Shown here: positions 57,216 to 64,000 of the stretch, one piece after another | Numbering within the stretch: the stretch's first letter is position 1 | Layout of the letters: every line of letters begins with the position of its first letter | Position numbers and translations under genes: made by a program | NCBI RefSeq assembly: GCF_019710745.1 | Contig: NZ_JAHKJW010000015.1 | Location: 103,085 to 167,084, forward strand | Direction of reading: 5' to 3' | Source of the DNA: Streptomyces beigongshangae | Lineage (GTDB): Bacteria; Actinomycetota; Actinomycetes; Streptomycetales; Streptomycetaceae | DNA: 64,000 bases | The notes under the pieces: generated by a model | The model's database searches: none | What the model was told of the DNA's origin: nothing | What the model saw: the letters and a program-made list of their open reading frames with translations, nothing else

Positions 57216-58360
57216 CGGGCCCGCTGCGCCCTGTCTTCTCCGAAGGGCAGGTGCTCGCCGCCGCGGACCTGTCGGCCACGGTGGAGTACGCGCGCGGCCT
57301 GTCCGGCCGGCACGCGCGCCACCTGCACGACTGGGGGATCGCGGAAGGACTCGCCCTCGTCACGGAGCCGCGCACCGACCCGGTGACGGGCGCACGCCAC
57401 GTGGAGGTGAGCGTGTCGGCGGGGTACGCCGTCGACGGCACCGGCCGCGAGCTGGTCCTCACCGAACCGGTCGTGCTGCGGGAGAGCGACTTCGAGGAGG
57501 TCAACGGCGCGAGCTCGGCGCAGGACGCGCAGGACGAGCCCTACCCGGTCTTCCTCGCCGCCGTCGACCGCGAGCCGGCCGCGCCGCCCCGGCCGGACTC
57601 GTGCGGGGGCACGGGGGCGAGGACGCGGGTGGAGGAGTCGTACCAGATCCTCTTCGGGCGGCTCGGCGACGAACTGCTGGTCGACGGCCAGCGGCCGCCG
57701 GCGATCGGCGCCGCCCCCGCCGACCCGCCGGTGCGCTGGCTCGTCCTCCTCGGCTACGTCCACTGGACGGACGGCCACTTCGGCGGCGTCGCGACCAGGG
57801 CCCGCGGCGTCCCCGTGCGCTTCGCCGGGGTGCGCGCGGACACCGTCTCGGCCCAGTCGGGCGCACTGACCCTGCGCACGGGCACGGCGGTGCAGGAGGG
57901 CAGGCCCGCGATCGTCCTGTCCGGCGGCGACCAGCCCAGTCTGGTCTTCGGCCTGTACCAGGGCAGTGGCACGGTCGCTCCGCTGATGACCGTGGCGGCC
58001 AACGGCAACCTGACGATCGAGGGCAGCTTCAGCGGCCGGATGCCGGTCGGCAGCACCCTCGTGACCTCGGGGACGGCCACCGACGGCATGCTCCTGCCGC
58101 TGCCCGCGGGCATCACGGCGGAACAGGTCGCCGACGGCCGGGCCCTCGTGCACGTCCACCTGACCCCGCGCGTTTCGCCCGCCCGGGAGGAGTCGGTGCT
58201 CCACGTCCCCGCGGAGGCGACCGTCGACGCCGACCTGCGCGTGCGGTGCCGGGCACGCCTGTACGACCCCCTGAACGCCCCGGGCGAGGTCGTCGAGCGG
58301 CCCGGCGCGGTCGACTTCCTCGTCGTGGCGGCGGTCCCGGCGACGAACGGCGGTGGCTGA
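57212..58360 (+). CDS. CIS-associated protein with GQVL module, copy 3
   Basis: A 382-residue protein overlapping the previous gene by 4 nt. Residues 5-50 read LRPVFSEGQVLAAADLSATV and HLHDWGIAEGL, the third copy of the module; VSAGYAVDGTGRELVLTEPV follows. The C-terminal half contains repeated strand tracts with GRMPVGSTLVTSGTATDG, typical of fibre-like or trimeric beta-structures. The last residues are TNGGG, which recur in two tandem mini-ORFs downstream. It may be a short fibre or plug; no receptor-binding evidence. Confidence 0.75.
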   Translation: MTGPLRPVFSEGQVLAAADLSATVEYARGLSGRHARHLHDWGIAEGLALVTEPRTDPVTGARHVEVSVSAGYAVDGTGRELVLTEPVVLRESDFEEVNGASSAQDAQDEPYPVFLAAVDREPAAPPRPDSCGGTGARTRVEESYQILFGRLGDELLVDGQRPPAIGAAPADPPVRWLVLLGYVHWTDGHFGGVATRARGVPVRFAGVRADTVSAQSGALTLRTGTAVQEGRPAIVLSGGDQPSLVFGLYQGSGTVAPLMTVAANGNLTIEGSFSGRMPVGSTLVTSGTATDGMLLPLPAGITAEQVADGRALVHVHLTPRVSPAREESVLHVPAEATVDADLRVRCRARLYDPLNAPGEVVERPGAVDFLVVAAVPATNGGG

Positions 58361-58445
58361 CGATGCCGGCGACGGTGTTCTCCACGACGAACGGCGGTGG
58401 CCGACGATGCTGACGACGACGCTCCCCGTGACGAACGGCGGTGGC
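58343..58445 (+). repeat. 44-bp tandem triplication between two CIS genes
   Basis: ACGAACGGCGGTGGC occurs at 58343-58357, 58387-58401 and 58431-58445, exactly 44 bp apart, and flanking GACGATG sequences are also repeated. Copy 1 is the end of the 57212 gene; copies 2 and 3 lie inside two tiny ORFs (58363-58413, MPATVFSTTNGGGRRC; 58407-58448, MLTTTLPVTNGGG). The 58441 gene starts in copy 3. Confidence 0.85.
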
Positions 58446-59019
58446 TGACATGACCCTCTGCGTCGTGTACGCGCCCGACACCGGCCATGTCCTGGGCGCG
58501 CTGGCGCTCACCGGCGCCGAAGCCCCGGCGACCGACCCCGCCGCACTCGTCGGCCCCGTCCTGCCCCTGCGGGTCCTCCTCGGCGCCGGCCGCACCGCGA
58601 CCCTCCCGGTCGACGCGCGGAACCTGGCCGTGGCGGCCGTGGACGCCGAACCGGGCGCGTTCGACGAGCCGTCGGCCTTCGCGGTCGAGCAGGGGTCCGG
58701 GAGCGGCTCCGGCCCGAAGCCGGCGCTGCTGCGCCTGCAGGCGTGGAAGGACGGGATCCTGCTGACGGCGAAGGACCTCACCGTCACCCTGCCCGCACCC
58801 GTCCCCTCCACCGCCCGGCTGACCGCACTGGTCTGCGACGACCAGGTCACCCATGTGCTCGCGGGGGAGATCCCCGCCGGCCGGAACGAGGTGAAACTGC
58901 CGGTGACCCTCGACAAGGACACCCCGTACGGGGTGCTGGTACTGGTGAGCGGCTGGGCGGGCCGGCTGGAGAAGGTGAGATCGGAGAAGACGGAACCGGA
59001 GAGGACGGCACGGACATGA
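58441..59019 (+). CDS. CIS-operon protein of unknown fold
   Basis: A 192-residue beta-rich protein. The start is GTG at 58441 or ATG at 58450 (MTLCVVYAPDTGHVLGAL). Tracts such as LTALVCDDQVTHVLAGEIPA and YGVLVLVSGWAGRLEKV alternate strands, and a Gly/Ser run (about 84-90) separates two halves. No family was recognised. It overlaps the tape-measure-like gene by 4 nt, so it is probably made in step with it and might be a partner or chaperone. Confidence 0.7.
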   Translation: MADMTLCVVYAPDTGHVLGALALTGAEAPATDPAALVGPVLPLRVLLGAGRTATLPVDARNLAVAAVDAEPGAFDEPSAFAVEQGSGSGSGPKPALLRLQAWKDGILLTAKDLTVTLPAPVPSTARLTALVCDDQVTHVLAGEIPAGRNEVKLPVTLDKDTPYGVLVLVSGWAGRLEKVRSEKTEPERTART

Positions 59020-60752
59020 CCGCACCCGGCCCCCGGGCGACCGGGGAGATCGCGGTGCGCCACTGCACGGTGACGGTGGTCCGCAGCGGTGGCTGGAGCT
59101 GGGGACCGGACCCGCGCGCCCTGGTAGACCAGGTCGTCGACGCCCTCCCCGAGGCGCTGCGGGACCACTTCGCGCAGCAGCTCGCGGGCGACGGCCCGGA
59201 CGTGGAGATCACCGAACCGGTGACCGTCACCGTCCGGCCGGACGGGACGCCCGCCGAGGTGCGGATCACCCCGGCGGGCGGGGCGGAACCACCGGTGGAC
59301 GCGTCCGCCGCGCGGCCGGTGCCGTTCGGGGAGTCCTTCGCCCCGGCCCGGCCGCCGTGGGCCGCGCCACCGGCCGCCGCGCTCTTCCGCGAACTCGCCG
59401 AGCGCGACGAACTGGACGCGTTCCTGGCACTCCTCCCCGACCGGTCGCTGCGTGTCTACCTCCTTGCCCTGCTCGCGGAGGACGACGCGTCGGCCGGTCC
59501 GCTGTTCGCCGAACTCGCCCGGCGGGCCCTCCTGGCCGGTACCGCGGGGGCGCTGCCCGGGCACCTGCGCGCCACCGCCCCCGGAGCGGACCCGAACCGG
59601 CTCCTGGCGGATCACGCCGCGTCGGCGACCCGCGAGGAGATCACCGGGCTCGTACGGTCCCTGTCCGCGGGGCCGGACGGCCCGGGGCAGCCGGACCGGG
59701 CCGCCGGGGAGCCGCCCCGGCCGGTTGGGGGCGCCCCGGTGCCGTGCGCTCCCGGGCAGGAGGTGCGGGTCTGCTCCGTGCTGCCGTTCCTGCTCGCCGG
59801 ACCGCTGGCGCGGATCGGATACCTCGACGCGGTCGGGCCCGCCCTGGCGGGCATCGAACTGGCCGGCCGGGCACCGCTGTTCGCGGCCGCCCTGGCGTAC
59901 AAGGTGCTGGGCGCCACCCCGCGGGGCTGGCGCCGCACCGAGCAGGACAGGGTGGCGGCGGCCGCCTTTGCCGGCCTCGACCCGCCCGTGCCCGAGGAGG
60001 ACCTCACCGACTTCGCCCGGCGCGCGCGTCCCGCGCTCCCGCTCCTGGACGGCGTCCTGGCGCTCTCGGTGTGCCGGGGCCACGACCCCGCCGACCCCCT
60101 GCTGATCACCGGGACGGACGACGGGCTGCTCCTCGTCGACGCCCAGGGCATGTTCCCGATCGCCTGGGCGGAGGACACCGCACGGCTCCTGCCGTACTGG
60201 CGGACGTGCGGACGACCGCCCGTACTGATCTGCGAAGGCCCCCTCCCGTCCGGGGCGATGCGCGAACTGGCGGCGGCGGGCGTGCCGTTCACGACCGCCG
60301 TACCGCCCCTGCGTGGCGACCCGGTGACCCGGCTGCCCCTGCGCCCTCCGCTGTGGGCGGCGGGAGACCGGCCCCCGGACCCACGGCTCGCCGCGGAACT
60401 GCCCGGCCACGCGGCACGGCTCGCGGACCTGGTCACCGCGCTGACCGTGGAACGGAGGGCGGTACCGCTCGCGGACGACGGCTCCCTGGAGCGGACCGTC
60501 ACCCTGGCCGCGGCACTGGGCCTGTCCACGATCGCCTGGACGCTGTGGCGCGGCCGGGAGACACCGCACCCCCTGCCGGCCCTGGACCGCTTCGCCGACC
60601 TGGACGCCACGGTCCGCTTCGAGGCCGACGCCGTACGGGTGCGCGTCCCGCTGGGCCGCCGCCACGCCGACCTGCTGCGCGGCGGACTGCTCACCGACGT
60701 CCCCGACGTGGTGTGGCTGGCCGGCCGGACCCTGACGTTCTCGGGCGGGTGA
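59016..60752 (+). CDS. Tape-measure-like CIS protein (Afp14-type, tentative)
   Basis: A 578-residue protein. The N-terminal 75 residues (EIAVRHCTVTVVRSGGWSWG through EITEPVTVTV) are consistent with the start of the contractile injection system tape-measure family. The rest (about 110-578) is Leu/Ala-rich and predicted mainly helical, with FLALLPDRSLRVYLLALLAE and a repeated LAGRAPLFAAALAYKVLGAT pattern. Tape measures set tube length. Identification rests on the first segment and on place before the AAA+ gene, so it is moderate. Its stop overlaps a possible GTG start of the next gene at 60749. Confidence 0.65.
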   Translation: MTAPGPRATGEIAVRHCTVTVVRSGGWSWGPDPRALVDQVVDALPEALRDHFAQQLAGDGPDVEITEPVTVTVRPDGTPAEVRITPAGGAEPPVDASAARPVPFGESFAPARPPWAAPPAAALFRELAERDELDAFLALLPDRSLRVYLLALLAEDDASAGPLFAELARRALLAGTAGALPGHLRATAPGADPNRLLADHAASATREEITGLVRSLSAGPDGPGQPDRAAGEPPRPVGGAPVPCAPGQEVRVCSVLPFLLAGPLARIGYLDAVGPALAGIELAGRAPLFAAALAYKVLGATPRGWRRTEQDRVAAAAFAGLDPPVPEEDLTDFARRARPALPLLDGVLALSVCRGHDPADPLLITGTDDGLLLVDAQGMFPIAWAEDTARLLPYWRTCGRPPVLICEGPLPSGAMRELAAAGVPFTTAVPPLRGDPVTRLPLRPPLWAAGDRPPDPRLAAELPGHAARLADLVTALTVERRAVPLADDGSLERTVTLAAALGLSTIAWTLWRGRETPHPLPALDRFADLDATVRFEADAVRVRVPLGRRHADLLRGGLLTDVPDVVWLAGRTLTFSGG

Positions 60753-60805
60753 CGGGGAGGATGACGGGGAGGACTGCGGGAAGGGCGACGGGAAGGGCGA
60801 CGGAC

Positions 60806-63001
60806 ATGGGAGAACCGGCGGCCGAACATCTGCGGATCCGCCTGGGGGCCCTGCACCGGGCCCTGCGCACCGCCGTCGAACGGCAGGCACGGATCGCGGC
60901 CAGACTCACCCGGCCGGACCTCACGCCGTACTGCGTGACCGACGAGCAGGTCGGTGTCCTCCTCGACGAGGTCCACGGCCTGACGGAGGCCATGACCGGG
61001 CCCCGCACACCGCAGCACCCCGAGCCGGAGTCCGAGCAACTGCTCAGACGGCGTGTGTCCGCCGCGGGCGCCACCCTCCCGCTGGACGCGCTGGCCACCC
61101 GGTTCGGTCTGACCCGTGCCGACCAGGACGCACTGCTCCTCGTCGCCGCACCCGAACTGGACCGCGGGTACGAGCGGATCTACGCCTACATCGTGGACAA
61201 CCTGAACCGGCGGCTGCCGAGTGTCGAACTGCTGGTCACGGTGGGCGCGCTCGGCACGGCGGGCACGGCGGGTGCGGGGGACACGGCGGGTGCGGGGGAC
61301 ACGGACGGCGCCGGAAGCGCGGCGGCCCGGCTCGCCCTGCGCCGCACCCTCGGCCCGACCGGACCCCTGCGCCGGTACGGCCTCCTGCGCGCCCACGGAG
61401 AGGCCGCGATCGAACTCTCCCAGGAGCTGCTCCTGGGGCCGGGCGTACTGGAGTTCCTGCTGGGCTGGACCGGCGACGTCGGTCTGCTCGGCCACGACCC
61501 CGGCGAGGTGGCGGAGCCGGACCCCCGCGTACGCGCCCCGCACCTGTCCTCGGACCGCCTCGTCCGGCTCGGCCGCGCGCTGGGAGCAGGCGACATCGAC
61601 CTGGCCGGGCTCTGGGGGTCCCCGCCGGACGGCCAGCTCGACGCCGTACAGGCCCTGGCGCGGGCGGCGGGAGCACCGCTGCGGCAGCTGACGGCGGACC
61701 CCTGGACCGATCTGCGGACGGCGGCGGCGCTGGGCGCGGTGCTGTGGATCCCGACGGACGACCTGCACGGCGGACCGCCCGACGGACAGCACGGGCAGCA
61801 CGGGCAGTACGGGCAGCATGCCGAGCTGGTGTCGGCCGCGCTGCTCCACTCCCGCGTACCGGTGTGCCTGACGGGGCTGAGGCCCTGGCGCCCCGCGGGC
61901 CTCCTGGCGTCCCGTGCGTACGCCGAACTCACGGTCCCCGTACCGGCCCTGACCGACCGGCGCGCCATGTGGTCGTCCGCGCTGCCGGCCCTGGAGGGCC
62001 CTCTCCTGGAGGACCTGGCCACCCGCTACCGGATGAGCGGAGGCGAACTGCGCGCGGTGGCGGCGGTCGCCGGCGCCGGCGCCCGGCTGGCCGGCAACGG
62101 CCGCCCGGAACCCGTCTCCCGCCACGTCGAACCCGCCATCGCCACGGTCACCCGCGGCCGCAGCGGCAGCGGCGTCCAGGCCCTCGTGCCGCGGCGCACC
62201 GTCGAGGACCTGGTCCTGCCCGAGGCCCAGCTGAACCAGATCCTGGAGATCGCCTCCGCCTGCCGCGCCTGGCCGCGCATCGCCGAGACGTGGGGCTTCG
62301 CCCGCCGCACGGCGCACGGCGGCGTCAAGGCACTCTTCACGGGGGAACCGGGCACGGGCAAGACGATGTCGGCGGAGATCGTCACCGGCATGCTGGGCCT
62401 GGAACTGCTGAAGGTGGACCTCGCCCAGGTCGTGTCGAAGTGGGTGGGGGAGACGGAGAAGAACATGGAGGCGGCGTTCCGGCAGGCGGAGGAGAGCCAG
62501 GCGGTGCTGCTCTTCGACGAGGCCGACTCCCTGTTCGGCAAGCGCGGGGAGGTGAAGCACGGCACGGACCGCTACGCCAACCTGGAGATCGGCTACCTCC
62601 TGCAACGCCTGGAGGCGAGCGACGGACTGGTGATCCTCACCAGCAACCTGAAGGACAACATCGACCCGGCGTTCACGCGCCGCTTCCACTTCGTGGTCCA
62701 CTTCCCCCGCCCGACCGCGCCGGAGCGCCGCCGGCTGTGGCGCCTGGCCTTCCCCCCGGAGGCCCCGCTCGCCCCCGACGTGGACCTGGACGTCCTGGCC
62801 CGCCTGGACATGACGGGCGCGGGCATCGCCGCCGCGGCCCGCACCGCGGCACTGGCGGCGGCGGACACCGACAGCGCTACGATCGGCATGCGCCACGTGG
62901 TACAGGGCGTGGCCCGCCAGTTCCAACGAGAGGCCCGCCTGCTCCGCCCGGCCGAACTCGGCCCTCACGCCCATCTGCTCGACGACATGTCCCAGGGGTG
63001 A
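60806..63001 (+). CDS. cis15: AAA+ ATPase of contractile injection system
   Basis: A 731-residue protein with a helical N-terminal region (1-480) and a C-terminal AAA+ domain: Walker A GEPGTGKT at about 513-520, Walker B LLFDEADSLFG, sensor-1 ILTSN and the arginine tract AFTRRFHF. This is the Afp15/Pvc15 ATPase used in assembly or disassembly of the particle. ATG at 60806 follows GGAAGGG; the GTG at 60749 (overlapping the previous stop) would add 19 residues of Arg/Gly repeats. Two short tandem repeats lie inside (Gly-Ala-Gly-Asp-Thr near 155 and Gln-His-Gly near 330). Confidence 0.93.
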   Translation: MGEPAAEHLRIRLGALHRALRTAVERQARIAARLTRPDLTPYCVTDEQVGVLLDEVHGLTEAMTGPRTPQHPEPESEQLLRRRVSAAGATLPLDALATRFGLTRADQDALLLVAAPELDRGYERIYAYIVDNLNRRLPSVELLVTVGALGTAGTAGAGDTAGAGDTDGAGSAAARLALRRTLGPTGPLRRYGLLRAHGEAAIELSQELLLGPGVLEFLLGWTGDVGLLGHDPGEVAEPDPRVRAPHLSSDRLVRLGRALGAGDIDLAGLWGSPPDGQLDAVQALARAAGAPLRQLTADPWTDLRTAAALGAVLWIPTDDLHGGPPDGQHGQHGQYGQHAELVSAALLHSRVPVCLTGLRPWRPAGLLASRAYAELTVPVPALTDRRAMWSSALPALEGPLLEDLATRYRMSGGELRAVAAVAGAGARLAGNGRPEPVSRHVEPAIATVTRGRSGSGVQALVPRRTVEDLVLPEAQLNQILEIASACRAWPRIAETWGFARRTAHGGVKALFTGEPGTGKTMSAEIVTGMLGLELLKVDLAQVVSKWVGETEKNMEAAFRQAEESQAVLLFDEADSLFGKRGEVKHGTDRYANLEIGYLLQRLEASDGLVILTSNLKDNIDPAFTRRFHFVVHFPRPTAPERRRLWRLAFPPEAPLAPDVDLDVLARLDMTGAGIAAAARTAALAAADTDSATIGMRHVVQGVARQFQREARLLRPAELGPHAHLLDDMSQG
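61793..61822 (+). repeat. 9-bp tandem repeat (Gln-His-Gly) in AAA+ gene
   Basis: Three or four copies of CAGCACGGG/CAGTACGGG in tandem inside the 60806 gene. A second repeat of 18 bp (GGTGCGGGGGACACGGCG type) lies near 61267-61302. Confidence 0.7.
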
Positions 63002-63006
63002 CACGG

Positions 63007-63306
63007 ATGCTGCCCACCGAACCACCACTGTCGCTGCACCGGTTGGTGGCACCTGTGCCGCCGGCCCGTGCGCAGGACGCAGGGACGGCCGCCCGCCAGG
63101 TCAAACCGGCGGCCGTGGCACCCGTGGCCGTGAGCAACGCGGCGCTGGCCCGTGCGGCGCACCATCCGGCCTCAGGAGGACCGATGCTCCTGGCAGTTCA
63201 TGACCAGACGGGCAACGCGGCAGTGGTCAGGTCGGCCCTTCGTACGGCGCCGACCATGTCACCGCCCCTGGCGATCGTGGCACCGAAGCGTGGGACTGCT
63301 CCATGA
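63007..63306 (+). CDS. Small CIS-operon protein with TGNAAV motif
   Basis: A 99-residue protein: MLPTEPPLSLHRLVAPVPPA, an Ala/Val-rich stretch, then MLLAVHDQTGNAAVVRSALR and a short Ala/Pro tail. TGNAAV preceded by a hydrophobic turn resembles the LQRxAGNAAV motif found near the start of many eCIS-associated (DUF4157-type) cargo proteins. It starts 5 nt after the AAA+ stop and ends the operon. It could be a tiny cargo, an adaptor that docks cargo, or a remnant of a larger cargo gene. Motif assignment is from memory. Confidence 0.55.
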   Translation: MLPTEPPLSLHRLVAPVPPARAQDAGTAARQVKPAAVAPVAVSNAALARAAHHPASGGPMLLAVHDQTGNAAVVRSALRTAPTMSPPLAIVAPKRGTAP

Positions 63307-63320
63307 CCAATCCCCGGACC

Positions 63321-64000
63321 CTATTCCCGGCTCGGGGGCGGCATCGGCCGGGGACGGCCCCACTTGTGGATTCGGCCAGGGGTGAACGGGACATCGCGTA
63401 CGGAATGCAGAGCCGCTTCGAGGCCGTGCCGGGCGTACGAGGCGGGGACGTCGACGCCGGTGAGGACCTGTAGTTCCGCGGCGATGGAGATCCGCAAGCG
63501 CTCCTCGTCGGTGAACTCCTCGATCAGATCGGTGAGGGCGACGGGCACGCCGAAGCGGTGGCAAACCGTCGGGTCCAGGGTGTCCCGCAGTTCCCGCCAC
63601 TGCTCGTCCGCGAACGGCACCTCCTGCGGATCGCCGCTCAGGGCGAGGCCCGCGAGGTCGCCGAAACGGATCAGAGCGTTGTACCGGACCTGGTTGTCCG
63701 GGTCTTCCCGGGCGCTCCGCAGCAGCAAGTCGGCGGCCGCGGGCGACCCGATGAGGAAGACGGGGTCGACGGCTGCCCGACGGACCTCGGCGCCCGGGTC
63801 GGTGAGCGCCTGCGTCAACCGGTGCAGGGTGTCCTCGTCAAGGACCCACCGGAAGGCGCCGACGGCGAGGGCCCGGCCCGATTCGGAGCGATGGGCCAGG
63901 AGGGGGCGGACGGCCGCCGCTCCGCTGTGGTCGCCGGTCGACGAGAGCGCGATGGCCGCCTCGACCAGCAGCAGGGGCCACTGCGGGTCGGTCGCCTCGC
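63321..64000 (-). CDS. HEAT-repeat protein, 5' end outside window
   Basis: The minus-strand frame is open from the right edge to the stop at 63321 (about 226 codons inside the window). Repeated helix-turn-helix tracts such as HRLTQALTDPGAEVRRAAVD and LLLRSAREDPDNQVRYNALI are HEAT/armadillo-like. The rest reads PEVP- and Arg-rich at the C-terminus. The start lies outside the window. HEAT proteins are binding scaffolds. It converges on the CIS operon with only 14 nt between stops, and whether it belongs to it is unclear. Confidence 0.8.
   Translation of the reverse strand, partial: EATDPQWPLLLVEAAIALSSTGDHSGAAAVRPLLAHRSESGRALAVGAFRWVLDEDTLHRLTQALTDPGAEVRRAAVDPVFLIGSPAAADLLLRSAREDPDNQVRYNALIRFGDLAGLALSGDPQEVPFADEQWRELRDTLDPTVCHRFGVPVALTDLIEEFTDEERLRISIAAELQVLTGVDVPASYARHGLEAALHSVRDVPFTPGRIHKWGRPRPMPPPSRE

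Noticed and set aside
38471..63306. Prophage
   Set aside because: No capsid, portal, terminase, integrase or lysis genes; the AAA+ ATPase, DUF4255 cap and LysM protein fit an injection system.
1..64000. tRNA, rRNA or riboswitch
   Set aside because: No cloverleaf, rRNA segment or known riboswitch core was recognised by eye; a covariance-model search would be needed to exclude them.

Overview
The window is high-GC DNA with third-codon GC bias, rare TTA codons, GTG starts, short 4-nt gene overlaps and GGAGG-type ribosome binding sites. With its SARP, nSTAND/WD40, MmyB and LuxR regulators and a Streptomyces-type contractile injection system, it looks like a Streptomyces or close-relative chromosome. 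No rRNA, tRNA, insertion sequence, prophage or CRISPR array was seen.

Region by region. (1) 1-5260: a partial membrane protein, an SGNH hydrolase, and an MFS-efflux plus FAD-monooxygenase pair behind a palindrome. (2) 5263-15690: a minus-strand block of ten genes that reads as one metal-responsive operon. It is headed by a Zur-type box at 15670-15688 and encodes a nickel/opine-type ABC importer (binding protein, two permeases, fused double ATPase), four unusual small-molecule enzymes (PrmC-like methyltransferase, SbnA-like PLP enzyme, PhyH dioxygenase, DUF4213/DUF364 'heavy-metal chelation' protein), an MFS exporter, and a cysteine-free ribosomal protein L32 last. No NRPS, PKS or NIS synthetase is present. 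The best reading is a zinc-starvation operon that makes, exports and re-imports a small amino-acid-type metallophore of unknown structure. (3) 15876-21446: a TTA-containing HTH-nSTAND1-WD40 protein and a transmembrane Ser/Thr kinase. (4) 21584-30284: accessory genes. These are a TetR/NTF2 pair with two operators, a secreted PA14/propeller/ricin protein, an alpha/beta hydrolase, a divergent SDR/MmyB pair sharing a palindrome, and two gene remnants. (5) 30376-38301: regulators and membrane or secreted proteins flanking the injection system: a large LAL regulator, a LuxR-type regulator with a degenerate receiver, a one-TM protein with an outside lectin domain (CisA-like), a PET-hydrolase-type cutinase, a SARP gene with a TTA codon, and a small conserved-looking protein. 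(6) 38471-63306: an almost gapless plus-strand operon for a contractile injection system (cap, two sheaths, two tubes, LysM baseplate protein, split spike, gp25, two J-type baseplate proteins, gpI-like protein, three related proteins sharing an N-terminal module, tape-measure-like protein, AAA+ ATPase, and a small last protein with a TGNAAV motif). (7) From 63321 to the right edge: a HEAT-repeat protein that is cut off.

How the parts work together. The operon at 5263-15690 forms a plausible closed loop of synthesis, export and uptake under zinc control. The L32 without zinc ligands would spare zinc under the same signal. The injection-system operon has no recognisable receptor-binding fibre or large toxin, which fits the cytoplasmic, cell-death type of Streptomyces CIS. 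The membrane/lectin protein, the bldA-type TTA codon in the SARP gene and the LuxR regulators beside it suggest links to envelope and development. Functions here are inferred from sequence pattern and memory of families; no database search was run.
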